Assembly (NCBI RefSeq): GCF_022419185.1
Contig: NZ_JAJOZK010000007.1
Coordinates: 62,001 to 126,000, forward strand
DNA: 64,000 bases
Source of the DNA: Thermomonas flagellata
GTDB taxonomy: Bacteria > Pseudomonadota > Gammaproteobacteria > Xanthomonadales > Xanthomonadaceae
Direction of reading: 5' to 3'
Part shown: positions 24,851 to 38,408 of the stretch, piece by piece
Layout of the letters: every line of letters starts with the position of its first letter
How positions within the stretch are numbered: position 1 is the stretch's first letter
The notes under the pieces: model-generated
Seen by the model: only the letters and a program-made list of their open reading frames with translations
Told to the model about the DNA's origin: nothing
The model's database searches: none
Translations under genes and position numbers: made by a program

Positions 24851-27800
24851 ATGAAGCGGATGCTGATCAATGCCACGCAGGCGGAAGAACTGCGCGTGGC
24901 GATCGTCGACGGCCAGACCCTGTACGACGTCGACATCGAACAACCGGCCAAGGACAACAAGAAGTCCAACATCTACAAGGGCCGGATCACCCGGCTGGAA
25001 CCCTCGCTGGAAGCGGCGTTCGTCGACTACGGCGCCGAGCGCCACGGCTTCCTGCCGCTCAAGGAGATCTCGCGCGACTACTTCCAGGCCGGGGTCGACC
25101 CGCACAAGGCCGGCATCCGCGAGCTGCTGCGCGAGGGCCAGGAAGTCGTGGTCCAGGTCGACAAGGAGGAGCGCGGCAACAAGGGCGCGGCGCTGACCAC
25201 CTTCATCTCGCTGGCCGGGCGCTACATGGTGCTGATGCCCAACTCGCCCAGCGCCGGCGGCGTCTCGCGCCGGATCGAGGGCGAGGACCGCGCCGAGCTG
25301 AAGCGGGCGATGGACGCACTGACCATCCCCGACGACATGGGCGTGATCATCCGCACCGCCGGCGTCGGCCGCGACGCCGAGGAACTGCAGTGGGACCTCG
25401 ACTACCTGCTGAGCATCTGGCGCGCGATCGCCGAGGCCGCCCTCAGCAAGCCGGCGCCGTTCCTGATCTATCAGGAGAGCCGGCTGATCGTGCGCGCGCT
25501 GCGCGATTACATGCGCAGCGACATCGGCGAGATCCTGGTCGATACCCCGGAGATGTACGCCGAGGCGCGCGAGTTCGTCGAGCAGGTGATGCCGCACAAC
25601 CTGCGCAAGCTCAAGCACTACACCGACGACATCCCGCTGTTCAACCGCTTCCAGATCGAGTCGCAGATCGAGAGCGCCTACGAGCGCACGGTGCGCCTGC
25701 CCTCCGGCGGCGCGCTGGTGATCGACCAGACCGAGGCGCTGACCGCGATCGACGTCAACTCGGCGCGCGCCACCAAGGGCAGCGACATCGAGGAGACCGC
25801 GTTCAACACCAACCTCGAGGCGGCCGAGGAGATCGCCCGCCAGCTGCGCCTGCGCGACCTCGGCGGGCTGGTGGTGATCGACTTCATCGACATGGCCAGC
25901 AGCAAGCACCAGCGCGAGGTCGAGAACCGCCTGCAGAACGCGCTCAAGTACGACCGCGCGCGGGTGCAGATCGGGCGCATCAGCCGCTTCGGCCTGCTTG
26001 AGATGAGCCGCCAGCGCCTGCGCCCGAGCCTGGGCGAGGCCAGCCAGGTGGTCTGCCCGCGCTGCGAGGGCCACGGCCGCATGCGCAGCGTGGAGTCGCT
26101 GTCGCTGTCGATCATCCGCGTCGCCGAGGAGCACGCGATGAAGGACAACACCGGCCAGGTGCTGGTGCAGGCGCCGGTGGAGATCGCCAACTTCCTGCTC
26201 AACGAGAAGCGCAGCGCGCTGCGCGAGATCGAGCAGCGCCACGACTGCCCGATCGTGATCGTCGCCGACGAGCAGCTGCAGACTCCGCACTACGAGGTCA
26301 CCCGCATCCGCGAGAACGAGCTCGGCGAGGAGACCAGCAAGCCGAGCTACCAGCGCGGCACCCCGCGCAAGCTGGCGACCATCGCCCTGACCAAGGCGCA
26401 GCTGAACATCCCGCCGGCGCCGGCGGTCACCCAGGTCAAGCCGGCGCAGCCGGCCCCGCTGCGCGAGCCCAAGCCGGCCCCGGCCGAAGCCGCGCCGATG
26501 CCGCCCCCGCCGCCCTCGCCGCCTCCGGCGCCGCTGGCACCGGCCGCGCCTGCCGCTCCCGCCCCGGCGACCGGCGGCGTGATCGGCTGGCTGCGTAGCC
26601 TGTTCGGTGCCCCGGCCACGGCGGTGCCGGCGCCGACTCCGGCCACGCCGCCCCCGGCGCCTGCCCCGGCCGCCGGCAAGGGCGAGGGCCAGGGCCGCGC
26701 GGCGCGGCGCCAGGACCGGCCGCGCGGGGAGGGCCGCGCGCCGGCGACGTCCGAAGGCAAGCCCGGCAAGCCGGCGCAGGGCACCCCGCCCGCCCGCGCC
26801 CCGCAGCCACCGCCGAAGCCGCGCGCGGACAAGCCCAAGCCGCAGGAGCGCCCGGCCCCGCCGGTCACCCAGGAGAAGCCGGCGCAGCCGGCCCCGCTGC
26901 GCGAGCCCAAGCCCGCTCCCGCCGCGCCGCGCAACGCGCCGGCCGCACCCGCCGCCACTGCGGTGGCAGCAGCGGAGGCGCGCGCCGAGGCAGTGAACAC
27001 GCCGGCCACGACCACGCCCGCGACTCCTGCGACCGAAGTGACGCTCCCCGTCGCCACCGACGCCGCCGCAGCCGCAGCCGCAGCCGCAGCCGGCGATGCG
27101 ACCGCGACGGCCGCCACCGACACCGGCGGCAAGCGCCGCCGCGGCCGTCGCGGCGGGCGCCGCCGTCGTCGCGGCAATGGCGCCGAGGCCGGCACCGCCG
27201 CCCTGGCGGGCGAGGACCTGCACGAGGACGACATCGACCTGCCGCTGTCGGCACAGACGCCGCAGCCCGAGTTCGATTTCGCAGACGTGCGCCCGGCTGT
27301 GCCTGCGGCGGAGGTGGCGCCCGGCACCCCCGCCGCGGCGTCAGCGGCAGAGTCGGCCCAACCGGTCGCGATGAACCCGTCGGGCGTCGCACCGGTGCCG
27401 CCTGCCGCTGCGCCCGCGCGGATGGCCGAGGCGCCGGCGATCGCCGGCGCGGCCGCGCCGTCCGTGCTGCCGCCGGCGGATCCGGCGATGCGCGACGTGC
27501 CGGTCGCGCCGACCGCGGCGGGCCCGTCGACCAGCGCAACGGCGGCGGCCACCGCGCCGGCCGACCCGGCTCCGTCGGTCGCGGCCGAGGGACCCGTGGC
27601 CACGGAAACCGACACCGCGCCTGCGGCAGCGGCCCCGGCCGCCGCCGAGACCGCGCCGCCCGCGCCGACTCCCACGCCGGCCCCGGCTGCGCCGCCGCTG
27701 CCCGCGGTCCCGCTGGCAATGCCGCCACGCGCGCCCGCGCCGCAGCGCGCGCTGCAGCTGCGCAGCCTGTTCGAGCAGGCGCGTGATGGCGGGGCTGCCC

Positions 27801-27886
27801 CCGCCGAGGGCGGCGCGGTGCCGCCCGCGGCATCCGCGCCTGCCGACGGCGAGCCCGCCGATACTCCGCGTCCGCCGCCGGCCTGA
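24851..27886 (+). CDS. rne: ribonuclease E
   Basis: RNase E, 1011 aa, the endonuclease that organises the RNA degradosome and matures rRNA and tRNA. The catalytic half has the S1 domain ([24 protein letters not shown]), the 5' sensor, the DNase I-like site with D301 ([15 protein letters not shown]) and D344 ([15 protein letters not shown]), and the Zn-link C402-P-R-C405. The remaining ~480 residues are disordered and Pro/Ala-rich. They contain a duplicated block (26426-26484 and 26864-26922; shared [15 protein letters not shown]), a short amphipathic segment ([13 protein letters not shown]) that could touch the membrane, and an Arg-rich patch ([17 protein letters not shown]) likely to bind RNA. 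A Glu/Asp-containing LHEDDIDLP lies near residue 795. Confidence 0.97.
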   Translation: MKRMLINATQAEELRVAIVDGQTLYDVDIEQPAKDNKKSNIYKGRITRLEPSLEAAFVDYGAERHGFLPLKEISRDYFQAGVDPHKAGIRELLREGQEVVVQVDKEERGNKGAALTTFISLAGRYMVLMPNSPSAGGVSRRIEGEDRAELKRAMDALTIPDDMGVIIRTAGVGRDAEELQWDLDYLLSIWRAIAEAALSKPAPFLIYQESRLIVRALRDYMRSDIGEILVDTPEMYAEAREFVEQVMPHNLRKLKHYTDDIPLFNRFQIESQIESAYERTVRLPSGGALVIDQTEALTAIDVNSARATKGSDIEETAFNTNLEAAEEIARQLRLRDLGGLVVIDFIDMASSKHQREVENRLQNALKYDRARVQIGRISRFGLLEMSRQRLRPSLGEASQVVCPRCEGHGRMRSVESLSLSIIRVAEEHAMKDNTGQVLVQAPVEIANFLLNEKRSALREIEQRHDCPIVIVADEQLQTPHYEVTRIRENELGEETSKPSYQRGTPRKLATIALTKAQLNIPPAPAVTQVKPAQPAPLREPKPAPAEAAPMPPPPPSPPPAPLAPAAPAAPAPATGGVIGWLRSLFGAPATAVPAPTPATPPPAPAPAAGKGEGQGRAARRQDRPRGEGRAPATSEGKPGKPAQGTPPARAPQPPPKPRADKPKPQERPAPPVTQEKPAQPAPLREPKPAPAAPRNAPAAPAATAVAAAEARAEAVNTPATTTPATPATEVTLPVATDAAAAAAAAAAGDATATAATDTGGKRRRGRRGGRRRRRGNGAEAGTAALAGEDLHEDDIDLPLSAQTPQPEFDFADVRPAVPAAEVAPGTPAAASAAESAQPVAMNPSGVAPVPPAAAPARMAEAPAIAGAAAPSVLPPADPAMRDVPVAPTAAGPSTSATAAATAPADPAPSVAAEGPVATETDTAPAAAAPAAAETAPPAPTPTPAPAAPPLPAVPLAMPPRAPAPQRALQLRSLFEQARDGGAAPAEGGAVPPAASAPADGEPADTPRPPPA

Positions 27887-27913
27887 GCCGGCGCGCGACG
27901 CCACGCGCGTGCC

Positions 27914-28564
27914 TCAGCCGACGGCGCGCGCGGGGTCGGCCAGGCCGTACTGCGCGATCAGGCGCGCCAGCGCGATGCTGTCGTGGATGCCGAGCTTCTC
28001 GAACAGCCGCGACTTGTGCGTGTTCACGGTCTTGGCGGACAGGCTCAGGCGCTTGGCGATCGCTTCCTGGCGCAGGCCCTGGTTGAGCAGCAGTGCCACT
28101 TCCAGCTCGCGCGGGGTGAGCGCATCGAACGGCGACGCATCGCCCTGCAGCGCCGACAGCGCCATGCCCTGCGCAATCGAACTGGCCAGGTACTTCTTCC
28201 CGCGCGCCACGTCGCGCACCGCGCGCACCAGCTCCGTCGCGTCGCAGGCCTTGCCGACGTAGCCGCAGGCCCCGGCCTCCAGCACCCGCCGCGGCATCGG
28301 CCCGTCCTCCAGCACCGAGACCACGATCACCCGCGCGCCGTACTCGCCGCGCACCACCCGCTCGGTGACCTCGAGCCCGCTGATGCCCGGCAGGTTGAGA
28401 TCGCACAGCACCACGTCCGGCTTGAGCCGGCGAATCTGCGGCAGCGCCTCCTCCCCGGTCTCGGCCTCGCCGACCACCTCGAGGTCGGGCTCGCCGCCCA
28501 GGATCAGCCGGAACCCGGTGCGGACCAGCGCGTGATCGTCGACCAGAAACACCCTGATGGCCAT
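27914..28564 (-). CDS. NarL/FixJ-family response regulator (GacA/UvrY-like)
   Basis: A 216-aa two-component response regulator. The receiver has D9/D10, phospho-acceptor D55 (VVLCDLNLPGISGLE), the conserved Ser in VIVVSVLE and Lys in CGYVGKACD. The C-terminal LuxR-type helix-turn-helix reads LTPRELEVALLLNQGLRQEAIAKRLSLSAKTVNTHKSRLFEKL. Overall it is most like GacA/UvrY, which control small regulatory RNAs, but the partner kinase is not in the window. It is convergent with rne, 27 bases away. Confidence 0.92.
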   Translation of the reverse strand: MAIRVFLVDDHALVRTGFRLILGGEPDLEVVGEAETGEEALPQIRRLKPDVVLCDLNLPGISGLEVTERVVRGEYGARVIVVSVLEDGPMPRRVLEAGACGYVGKACDATELVRAVRDVARGKKYLASSIAQGMALSALQGDASPFDALTPRELEVALLLNQGLRQEAIAKRLSLSAKTVNTHKSRLFEKLGIHDSIALARLIAQYGLADPARAVG

Positions 28565-28703
28565 GGCAGTCCCCCTTGCTGAGCCTCCACGCTAGTGCAG
28601 GCGCATCCTGCCAGCAACCCGGCATCGGCGCATCCGCGCGTCGGAAAACGCCCGCCGGCCGGGTCGGTCGCGGCGCCGGCGCGGCATGCGAAAATGCCCG
28701 CAC

Positions 28704-28793
28704 GGAAAGGTGGCCGAGGGGTTTAAGGCAGCGGTCTTGAAAACCGCCGTGGCAGCAATGCCACCGTGGGTTCGAATCCCACCCTTTCCGCCA
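28704..28793 (+). tRNA. tRNA-Ser (UGA)
   Basis: A 90-base class II tRNA. The acceptor stem GGAAAGG pairs with CCTTTCC, followed by G and an encoded CCA. The anticodon stem GCGGT/ACCGC encloses CTTGAAA, giving anticodon TGA (reads UCA and, when modified, other UCN codons). The long variable arm GTGGCAGCAATGCCAC is self-complementary and the T-arm contains GGTTCGAATCC. Its 3' end is 5 bases from the stop of the convergent LysR gene. Confidence 0.97.
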
Positions 28794-28798
28794 GTTCC

Positions 28799-29797
28799 TC
28801 AGGCGCGACGGCGCGCCGCCTGCCGCTTCAGGCACTCCGGGTCGCTGCACTCCAGCCGCGCCGACTCCAGCATCGGCGGCAATTTCTCGGCCAGGAAGTC
28901 GATGAACACCCGCACCGCCGGCAGCAGCCCGCGGCGCGAGGCGAACACCGCGTGCGCGATGCCCTGCGGCAGCCGCCACTGCGGCAGCACGACCTCCAGG
29001 CGGCCCTCGCGCACGGCATCGGCGCAGACCGTCTCCGGTAGCAGGGTGATGCCGATCCCGGCCTCGGCCATCGCCTGCATCATCGGGAAGTCGAAGCCGG
29101 TGATGCGCGGCTGCAGCTCGACCCGGCGCACTTCGCCCTCCGGTCCGTGCAGCTCCCAGCGCTGGCGCGCCTCGTCCTCGCTGATGCTCAGGGTGACGTG
29201 CTGGGCCAGATCCTCCGGCGCCTGCGGGCGGCCGGCGCGGTCGAGGTAGGCTGGACTGGCGACAAGCAGCTCCTGCACCTGGCCGAAGCTGCGCATCACC
29301 AGGCTGCCGTCGTCGTCGAGCCGGCTGCGCACGCGCAGGGCGACGTCCACGCCTTCGTTGATCACGTCCACCCGGCGGTTGCTGACCTGCAGTTGCACGC
29401 GCACCTGCGGGTACAGCGCGAGGAAGTCCGGCAGCAGCTTCGGCATCTGCTGCTGCGCGATCGACACCGGCACGCTCACCCGCACCACCCCGCGCGGCTC
29501 GGCGCTCAGGCGCTCCACCGCCTCGCGCGCGGCCTGCGCCTCGGCCAGCATCGACTGCGCGTGGCGGTGCACGTTGAGGCCGACGTCGGTGACCGCGAAG
29601 CGGCGGGTGGAGCGCTGCAGCAGGCGCACGCCCAGCTCCGCCTCCAGCGCGCTGATGCGCCGGCTCAGGCGCGACTTGGGGATGCCCAGCGCGCGCTCGG
29701 CCGCGGCGAAGCCGCCGTGCTCGACCACCGCCGAGAAGTAGTACAGGTCGTTGAGGTCCTGCACCGGCGGCAGCGCATGGGCGGGCGGGGTGCGCAT
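28799..29797 (-). CDS. LysR-family transcriptional regulator
   Basis: A 332-aa LysR regulator. The N-terminal winged helix is LNDLYYFSAVVEHGGFAAAERALGIPKSRLSRRISALEAELG and the effector-binding domain follows (GVVRVSVPVSIAQQQMPKLLPDFLALYPQVRVQL, GIGITLLPETVC). The AaeR/DsdC-type layout gives no target. The C-terminus has a Cys pair in ARLECSDPECLKRQ, unusual for the family and possibly redox- or metal-sensitive. It follows serS by 7 bases on the same strand and may be cotranscribed; LysR genes usually regulate divergent neighbours, and none is adjacent here. Confidence 0.92.
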   Translation of the reverse strand: MRTPPAHALPPVQDLNDLYYFSAVVEHGGFAAAERALGIPKSRLSRRISALEAELGVRLLQRSTRRFAVTDVGLNVHRHAQSMLAEAQAAREAVERLSAEPRGVVRVSVPVSIAQQQMPKLLPDFLALYPQVRVQLQVSNRRVDVINEGVDVALRVRSRLDDDGSLVMRSFGQVQELLVASPAYLDRAGRPQAPEDLAQHVTLSISEDEARQRWELHGPEGEVRRVELQPRITGFDFPMMQAMAEAGIGITLLPETVCADAVREGRLEVVLPQWRLPQGIAHAVFASRRGLLPAVRVFIDFLAEKLPPMLESARLECSDPECLKRQAARRRA

Positions 29798-29804
29798 GCC
29801 GGCC

Positions 29805-32503
<2,699 letters not shown>

Positions 32504-32507
<4 letters not shown>

Positions 32508-33181
32508 ACACCGCCCCGCGCCACCATCTCGACCCGGCCACCCTGCTCAGCTACGCCGCCGGCGCGCTCTCTCCGGATCTGGCGGTGGTGGTGGACACCC
32601 ATTTGGCTGGCTGCGCCCACTGCCGCGCCGCACTCGCCCGCGCCGAGGCCGTGGGCGGCGCGCTGCTTGAGCAGCAGCAGCCGGCAGCGGCGCAGACCGG
32701 ACGCGCGGCCGCGCTGCGCGAGGCCATGCGCCAGCGCCTGGCACAGGCGCCCGCGCCGGCACCGGCCCCGGCGGCCTCCGCGCCCGCCAGCAACGATCCG
32801 GACCTGCTGCCCGCGCCGCTGCGGCCGTATTTCGGCCCGCGCTACAGCGGGCTCAAGTGGCGCTGGATGGGCCCCGGCCTGCGCTACCTGCGCACCGAAG
32901 GGCCCGCAGGCGGCACCCTGCTGATGCTGCGCATCGCGCCCGGACGCAAGCTGCCGGTGCACGGCCACCACGGCAGCGAGATCACCCAGATCCTGCGCGG
33001 CGCCTACCACGATGCGCTCGGCCACTTCGGGCCGGGCGATATCGCCGACCTGGACGCGGAGACCCAGCACCAGCCAGTCACCTGTCCCGGCGAGGACTGC
33101 ATCTGCGTGGCGGCGCTCGACGCCCCGCTGCGCTATCCGGGCCGGATCGCGCGCCTGCTGCAGCCGCTGCTGCGGATCTGA
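32504..33181 (+). CDS. chrR: ChrR-type zinc-binding anti-sigma factor
   Basis: Anti-sigma of 225 aa. The N-terminal zinc-binding domain has HHLDPATLLSYAAGALSP and THLAGCAHCRAALARAE (His plus Cys-x-x-Cys), which binds the sigma factor. A linker rich in Ala/Pro follows, and then a C-terminal cupin domain with APGRKLPVHGHHGSEITQILRGAYHDA and LDAETQHQPV. In Rhodobacter ChrR the cupin part is needed for the response to singlet oxygen, which leads to ChrR proteolysis. It is coupled to the sigma gene. Confidence 0.93.
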
Positions 33182-33197
33182 AGGCCCGCACGTCGGC

Positions 33198-33224
33198 GCA
33201 TCCGCGCTGGCAGCCCGCGCGTAG
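33198..33224 (+). promoter_or_regulatory. ECF-type promoter motif, second copy
   Basis: GCATCCG (33198-33204), 14 bases, GCGTAG (33219-33224), ending 31 bases before the ATG of the secreted protein gene. Identical in both blocks and in spacing to the copies at 31832 and 34061. Confidence 0.65.
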
Positions 33225-33255
33225 CGGCAGCACAGCCACGAGATGGAGATCGGCG

Positions 33256-34023
33256 ATGCCGCGTGCGGCCGGGATGGTCCTGCTTGCGTTCGCGCTGTGC
33301 GCGCTGCGGCCCGCGCAGGCCGATGCCGGCGGCTGGCGCGAACAGGCCGCCGCCTACACCGCCGACGGCCGACGCCTGCTCTACCGCGAACTGCACATCG
33401 TGCAGGGCGGGACGTCGCCGCGCCGCTGGGTCCTCTACACCTGTCCGGACGGCCGCGCGTTCGCGCGCAAGCAGGTCGAGGGCGCCGGCCCCGCGCCCGA
33501 CTTCGTGCTCGAGGACGGCCGCGACGGCGCACGCGAGTCCGTGACCGGCAATGGCCCGCAGCGGCAGCTGCTGGCGCACGGGGCGCGCGCGGCACGCCCG
33601 CTGCCGGTGCCGGCGGACGGCGTGATCGACGCCGGCTTCGATGCCGCGGTGCGTCAAGCCTGGCCGCGCCTGCTGCGCGGCGAGCGCGTGCGCTTCCAGT
33701 TCCTGGTGCCGAGCCGCGGCCAGTTCTACCCGGTATGGGTGGAACGCATCGGCAGCACGCGCTGGCGCGGGCAGGCCGCCGAGCGCCTGCGCCTGCGCCT
33801 GGACACCTGGTTCGGCTTCGCGGTGCCGGAGCTCGGGCTGGTCTACAGCGGCGATGGCACCCGCCTGCTGGAATTCGCCGGCACCAGCAACCTGCGCGAT
33901 GCGCGCGGGCGCAACCCGCAGGTGCGGATCGTGTTCGACGGCGCGCGCACGCCGCTGCCCGCTCCCGACGCCGACGCGGCGGCGCTGGCGGCGCGCCCGC
34001 TGGACGGCCGCTGTCCGTTCTGA
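33256..34023 (+). CDS. secreted protein of unknown function (DUF6134-like)
   Basis: A 255-aa protein with an N-terminal signal peptide ([21 protein letters not shown]). The rest looks like a lipid- or ligand-binding beta-barrel, with alternating strands such as [52 protein letters not shown] and [23 protein letters not shown] recognise a general similarity to a small family of periplasmic hypothetical proteins, but have no function to offer. It has its own copy of the ECF promoter motif and lies between the anti-sigma and the desaturase, so it probably belongs to the stress regulon. Confidence 0.8.
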   Translation: MPRAAGMVLLAFALCALRPAQADAGGWREQAAAYTADGRRLLYRELHIVQGGTSPRRWVLYTCPDGRAFARKQVEGAGPAPDFVLEDGRDGARESVTGNGPQRQLLAHGARAARPLPVPADGVIDAGFDAAVRQAWPRLLRGERVRFQFLVPSRGQFYPVWVERIGSTRWRGQAAERLRLRLDTWFGFAVPELGLVYSGDGTRLLEFAGTSNLRDARGRNPQVRIVFDGARTPLPAPDADAAALAARPLDGRCPF

Positions 34024-34060
34024 GCGCAGCGAACGCAGTCGATCACGACGGGCGCTCGCC

Positions 34061-34087
34061 GCATCCGTCTGCAATCTCGCCGCGTAG
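34061..34087 (+). promoter_or_regulatory. ECF-type promoter motif, third copy
   Basis: GCATCCG (34061-34067), 14 bases, GCGTAG (34082-34087), ending 31 bases before the desaturase ATG. It would allow separate transcription of the lipid-modification genes from 34119 to 41437. Confidence 0.65.
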
Positions 34088-34118
34088 GATCGAGCAAGGT
34101 CCCCGTCACGGAGTCTGC

Positions 34119-35060
34119 ATGTCGCCCGCCTCTCCCCCGGCTCCCATCCCGTCCTGGCGGGCTGCATTGCGACGCTGGTTCGACGCCGGTGCTCCGGCCG
34201 TGGCGGGGACCGACGACCAACGCGTGGACTGGCTGCGCGCGGCTCCCTTCCTCGCCATGCACCTGGCCTGCCTCGGGGTGTTCTGGGTCGGGGTGTCGGC
34301 GACCGCGCTGGCGGTCGCCGCCGCACTGTACGCCGTGCGGATGTTCGCGATCACCGGCTTCTACCACCGCTACTTCGCGCACCGCACCTTCCGCGCCTCG
34401 CGCCCGGTGCAATTCGCGTTCGCCGTGCTCGGCGCCGCCAGCGCGCAGCGCGGCCCGCTGTGGTGGGCGGCGCACCATCGCCACCACCACCTGCACGCCG
34501 ACACCGAACAGGATCCGCACACCCCGCGCAAGGGCTTCTGGCGCAGCCACATGTTGTGGTTCCTGACCCCGGCCGCGTTCGCCACCGATCCGCGTCGCAT
34601 CCCGGACCTGCTGCGCTACCCGGAGCTGCGCTGGCTGGACCGCTTCGACATCGCGGTACCGGCCCTGCTGGCGATGCTGCTGTACGCGCTCGGCGCCGCG
34701 CTGGAGCGCTGGGCCCCGGGGCTGGGCACCGACGGCCCGCAGCTGCTCGTCTGGGGCTTCTTCGTCTCCACCGTGGTGCTGTTCCATGCCACCGTCACCA
34801 TCAACTCGCTGGCGCACCGCTACGGCCGGCGCCGCTTCCCGACCCGCGACGACAGCCGCAACAACCTGTGGCTGGCACTGCTGACCTTCGGCGAGGGCTG
34901 GCACAACAACCACCATTTCTTTCCGGGCAGCGCGCGCCAGGGCTTCCGCTGGTGGGAGATCGACCTGACCTGGTACGGCCTGCGCGTGCTGGCCTGGCTC
35001 GGGCTGGTGCGCGACCTCAAGCCGGTGCCGGCCTGGGTGCTGGCGAAGGCGCAGCGATGA
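34119..35060 (+). CDS. fatty acid desaturase (acyl-CoA delta-9 type)
   Basis: Integral membrane di-iron desaturase, 313 aa. The three histidine boxes are [27 protein letters not shown] and [16 protein letters not shown], the arrangement of stearoyl-CoA-type delta-9 desaturases, with four predicted transmembrane helices. It uses O2 to make cis-unsaturated acyl chains, the substrates of cyclopropane or methyl-furan type modifications. It is the first gene of a tight run to 41437 and overlaps the next gene by ATGA. Confidence 0.93.
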   Translation: MSPASPPAPIPSWRAALRRWFDAGAPAVAGTDDQRVDWLRAAPFLAMHLACLGVFWVGVSATALAVAAALYAVRMFAITGFYHRYFAHRTFRASRPVQFAFAVLGAASAQRGPLWWAAHHRHHHLHADTEQDPHTPRKGFWRSHMLWFLTPAAFATDPRRIPDLLRYPELRWLDRFDIAVPALLAMLLYALGAALERWAPGLGTDGPQLLVWGFFVSTVVLFHATVTINSLAHRYGRRRFPTRDDSRNNLWLALLTFGEGWHNNHHFFPGSARQGFRWWEIDLTWYGLRVLAWLGLVRDLKPVPAWVLAKAQR

Positions 35061-36367
35061 GGACGCCGCAACGGATCGCCGTGGTCGGCAGCGGCATCGC
35101 CGGGCTCGGCGCGGCCTGGCTGCTCGGGCGCCGGCACCAGGTGACTCTGTTCGAGGCGGACGACCGCCTCGGCGGGCACACCGACACCCACGAGGTCGAG
35201 GTCGGCGGCCGCCGGCTGGCGGTGGACACCGGCTTCATCGTGCACAACCCGGTGCACTATCCGCTGCTGACCCGGCTGTTCGCAGAGCTCGGGGTGGCCA
35301 GCCAGCCGACCACCATGAGCTTTTCGGTCAGCGATGCGCGCTCCGGGCTGGAGTACAACGCGACCTCGCTGGATGCGCTGTTCTGCCAGCGCCGCAACCT
35401 GCTCAGCCCGCGCTTCTGGGGCATGCTGCGGGATCTCGTGCGGTTCTACCGGCGCGCGCCCGAGCTGCTCGCCGAGGCCGGCCCGGGGCCCGGCCTCGGC
35501 GAGTACCTGGAGCGGCTCGGCACCGGGGCGATGTTCCGCGACCTGCACTTGGTGCCGATGGCCAGCGCCCTGTGGTCCTCGCCGGCCGAGCGCATCCTTG
35601 AGTTCCCGGCGCGCCACCTGGTGCGGTTCATGGCCAACCACCACATGCTGCAGCTGACGGGGCGCCCGCCGTGGCGGGTGGTGCGCGGCGGTTCGGCGCG
35701 CTACGTCGAGGCCCTGCGCGCGCGCTGGGACGTGCGCGAGCGCCTGGCCACGCCGGTCCTGGCGGTCCGGCGCGATCCTGCGGGCGTCGAGCTGCGGCAT
35801 GCCCGCGGCGTGGAGCGCTTCGACCAGGTCGTGCTGGCCTGCCATGCCGACGACGCGCTGCGGCTGCTGGCGGACGCGACGCCGGACGAGCGCGACGTGC
35901 TCGGCGCGTTCGCCTACCAGTCCAACGACACCGTGCTGCACACCGACGCGCGCCTGCTGCCGCGCCGGCGCAAGGCCTGGGCGGCCTGGAACGCGCATGT
36001 CCCGGCGCAGCCGGGCGAAGCTTGCACCGTCAGCTACTGCATGAACCTGCTGCAGTCGCTGCCGGGCGAAGTGCCGCTGGTGGTGACCCTCAACCGCAGC
36101 GAGGCGATCGATCCGGCGCGCATCCTCGCCCGCCGCCATTACCGGCATCCGGTGTTCACCCACGCGGCGGTCGCCGCGCAGGCGCGCAAGGGCCTGGTCC
36201 AGGGCCAGCGCCACACCTGGTTCGCCGGCGCGTACTGGGGCTTCGGCTTCCACGAGGATGGCCTGCGCAGCGCGGTCGAGGTCGCGCAGGCGCTCGGCGT
36301 GGACTGGCCGCAGGCTGCGCCGATGCCGCTGCCCGCGCACACATCGCCGCTGGAGGCCGCGGCATGA
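35057..36367 (+). CDS. FAD-dependent amine oxidase-like protein (COG2907 type)
   Basis: Flavoprotein of 436 aa. The dinucleotide-binding motif is [37 protein letters not shown], followed by the family segment [26 protein letters not shown]; the C-terminus includes [23 protein letters not shown]. This family is repeatedly found next to DUF1365 and cyclopropane-synthase-like genes and is thought to act as a lipid desaturase or oxidase. It overlaps the desaturase and the DUF1365 gene by four bases each. Confidence 0.9.
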   Translation: MRTPQRIAVVGSGIAGLGAAWLLGRRHQVTLFEADDRLGGHTDTHEVEVGGRRLAVDTGFIVHNPVHYPLLTRLFAELGVASQPTTMSFSVSDARSGLEYNATSLDALFCQRRNLLSPRFWGMLRDLVRFYRRAPELLAEAGPGPGLGEYLERLGTGAMFRDLHLVPMASALWSSPAERILEFPARHLVRFMANHHMLQLTGRPPWRVVRGGSARYVEALRARWDVRERLATPVLAVRRDPAGVELRHARGVERFDQVVLACHADDALRLLADATPDERDVLGAFAYQSNDTVLHTDARLLPRRRKAWAAWNAHVPAQPGEACTVSYCMNLLQSLPGEVPLVVTLNRSEAIDPARILARRHYRHPVFTHAAVAAQARKGLVQGQRHTWFAGAYWGFGFHEDGLRSAVEVAQALGVDWPQAAPMPLPAHTSPLEAAA

Positions 36368-37146
36368 ACCCCGCGCTGGCCAGCGCCGTGTACGAGGGGC
36401 AGGTGCGCCATCGCCGCCACCGGCCGCGCCCGCACGCGTTCGGCTACCGCATGGCGCAGCTCTACCTCGACCTCGACGAGCTGGACGCGGTGTTCCGCGG
36501 GCGCTGGCTGTGGTCGCTGGAACGCCCCAACCTGGCCAGCTTCCGCCGCGCCGACTACCTCGGCGATCCGCGGCAGCCGCTGGCGGAGGCGGTGCGCGCG
36601 CGGGTCGCGGCCGCCACCGGCGAGCGCCCGGACGGCCCGGTGCGCCTGCTCACCCATCCGCGCTATGCCGGCTATGTGTTCAACCCGGTGAGCTTCTACT
36701 ACTGCCACGGCGGGGACGGTCAGCTGCACAGCATCGTCGCCGAGATCACCAACACCCCCTGGAACGAGCGCCACGCCTACGTGCTGCCGGTAGCGTCCGC
36801 GGCCCGCCACGGACGCGCCCTGCGCTGGGACTTCGACAAGGCCTTCCATGTCTCGCCGTTCCTGCCGATGCAGCGCCGCTATGCCTGGCGCTTCACCCCG
36901 CCCGGCGACGACCTGCACGTGCACATGGACGTCCTCGCCAGCGACGGCCGCGACTTCGACGCCACCCTGCACCTGCGGCGGCGCGCGCTGACCGGCGCGG
37001 CGCTGGCGCGCGTGCTGTGGCGCTACCCGCTGATGACCGCGCAGGTGATCGGCGGCATCTACTGGCAGGCGCTGCGGCTGTGGGCCAAGCGCGTGCCGGT
37101 GTACGACCACCCCGCCCCCTCGCCCGCGACGGAGACCCGCGCATGA
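36364..37146 (+). CDS. DUF1365 family protein
   Basis: A 260-aa protein with the DUF1365 signature: [71 protein letters not shown] and [13 protein letters not shown]. Its biochemical role is unproven. It always seems to travel with the FAD amine-oxidase and a cyclopropane-synthase-like methyltransferase, as here, which suggests a three-protein lipid-modifying module. Four-base overlaps at both ends. Confidence 0.92.
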   Translation: MNPALASAVYEGQVRHRRHRPRPHAFGYRMAQLYLDLDELDAVFRGRWLWSLERPNLASFRRADYLGDPRQPLAEAVRARVAAATGERPDGPVRLLTHPRYAGYVFNPVSFYYCHGGDGQLHSIVAEITNTPWNERHAYVLPVASAARHGRALRWDFDKAFHVSPFLPMQRRYAWRFTPPGDDLHVHMDVLASDGRDFDATLHLRRRALTGAALARVLWRYPLMTAQVIGGIYWQALRLWAKRVPVYDHPAPSPATETRA

Positions 37147-38408
37147 GCAGCCCCGCCGATACCCTCGCCCGCCCCCGCCTCGGCGGCCTCGACCGCCTGC
37201 TGCGCCGGCGCCTGCTGGAGCAGCTGGCGGCGCTGCGCGGCGGCGAGGTCGAACTGCAGGACGCGCTCGGGCGTGTGCGGGTGGGCGAGCCCGGCCACGG
37301 TCCGGCGCTGCAGCTGCAGGTGGAGGATCCGGGCTTCTACCGCGCGCTCGCGCTCGGCGGCAGTGTCGGCGCGGCCGAGGCCTATATGGACGGCGCCTGG
37401 CAGTGCGACGACCTGGTCGGCCTGGTGCGCCTGCTGGTGCGCAACCGCGACCTGCTCGACCGCATGGAGCGCGGCCCGGCGCGGCTGGCCTCCGCGCTGC
37501 TGCGCGCCGCCCACGCCCTGCGCCGCAACACCCGCCGCGGCGCGCGCCGCAACATCGCCGCCCACTACGACCTCGGCAACGACTTCTTCCGCCTGTTCCT
37601 GTCCGAGGACCTGATGTATTCCTCGGCGCTGTGGACCGGGCCGGACGACACCCTCGAGGCCGCCTCCACCCGCAAGCTCGAGCGCATCTGCCAGAAGCTG
37701 CGGCTCGGCCCGGACGACCATGTGGTGGAGATCGGCACCGGCTGGGGCGGCTTCGCGCTGCATGCGGCGCGCACCTACGGCTGCCGGGTCACCACCACCA
37801 CCATCTCGCGCGAGCAGCACGCGCTGGCCTGCCAGCGGGTGGCCGAAGCCGGGCTGGGCGAGCGCGTGCAGGTGCTGCTGTCGGACTACCGCGACCTCGG
37901 CGGGCAGTACGACAAGCTGGTCTCGATCGAGATGATCGAGGCGATCGGCGCGCAGTACCTGGACACCTATTTCGCCACCGTCGGCCGCCTGCTCAAGCCG
38001 GAGGGGCTCGCGCTGATCCAGGCGATCACCATCGAGGACCACCGCTACGCGCAGGCGGTGCGCGAGGTGGACTTCATCAAGCTCCACGTGTTCCCCGGCT
38101 CCTTCATCCCGTCGATCGCGGCGATGCTGGCGGCCAAGACCCGCAGCAGCGACCTGGCCCTGCTGCATCTGGAGGACTTCGGCGCCAGCTACGCGCGCAC
38201 CCTGGCCGAATGGCGCCGGCGCTTCCATGCCCAGCGCGAGCAGGTGCGCGCGCTCGGCTTCGACGCGCGCTTCCTGCGCCTTTGGGACTTCTACCTCGCC
38301 TACTGCGAGGGCGGCTTCCGCGAGCGTTCGATCGGCGTCGCACACCTGCTGCTGGCCCGACCCGGCTGGCGCGGCAGCCCCTACCTGCCCGGCGTGCTGG
38401 AGGCCTGA
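37143..38408 (+). CDS. cyclopropane-fatty-acyl-phospholipid synthase-like methyltransferase 1
   Basis: SAM-dependent methyltransferase, 421 aa, of the CFA synthase family. The N-terminal lipid-binding domain ([30 protein letters not shown]) precedes the catalytic domain: [28 protein letters not shown], the SAM-binding [29 protein letters not shown] and [27 protein letters not shown]. It transfers a methyl(ene) group to cis double bonds of membrane lipids. It differs clearly from the second copy at 39729, so the two probably make different products or act in sequence. Confidence 0.93.
   Translation: MSSPADTLARPRLGGLDRLLRRRLLEQLAALRGGEVELQDALGRVRVGEPGHGPALQLQVEDPGFYRALALGGSVGAAEAYMDGAWQCDDLVGLVRLLVRNRDLLDRMERGPARLASALLRAAHALRRNTRRGARRNIAAHYDLGNDFFRLFLSEDLMYSSALWTGPDDTLEAASTRKLERICQKLRLGPDDHVVEIGTGWGGFALHAARTYGCRVTTTTISREQHALACQRVAEAGLGERVQVLLSDYRDLGGQYDKLVSIEMIEAIGAQYLDTYFATVGRLLKPEGLALIQAITIEDHRYAQAVREVDFIKLHVFPGSFIPSIAAMLAAKTRSSDLALLHLEDFGASYARTLAEWRRRFHAQREQVRALGFDARFLRLWDFYLAYCEGGFRERSIGVAHLLLARPGWRGSPYLPGVLEA

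Noticed and set aside
27061-27105. GCCGCA/GCAGCC tandem run in rne
   Set aside because: Short poly-alanine coding repeat in a disordered tail, not a mobile or CRISPR repeat.
24389-27223. Minus-strand frame of 944 codons opposite rne
   Set aside because: Composition-driven shadow of the GC-rich rne gene; no domain or start signal.
28686-28979. Minus-strand frame containing GWDSNPRWHC across tRNA-Ser
   Set aside because: Antisense translation of tRNA-Ser with no independent support.
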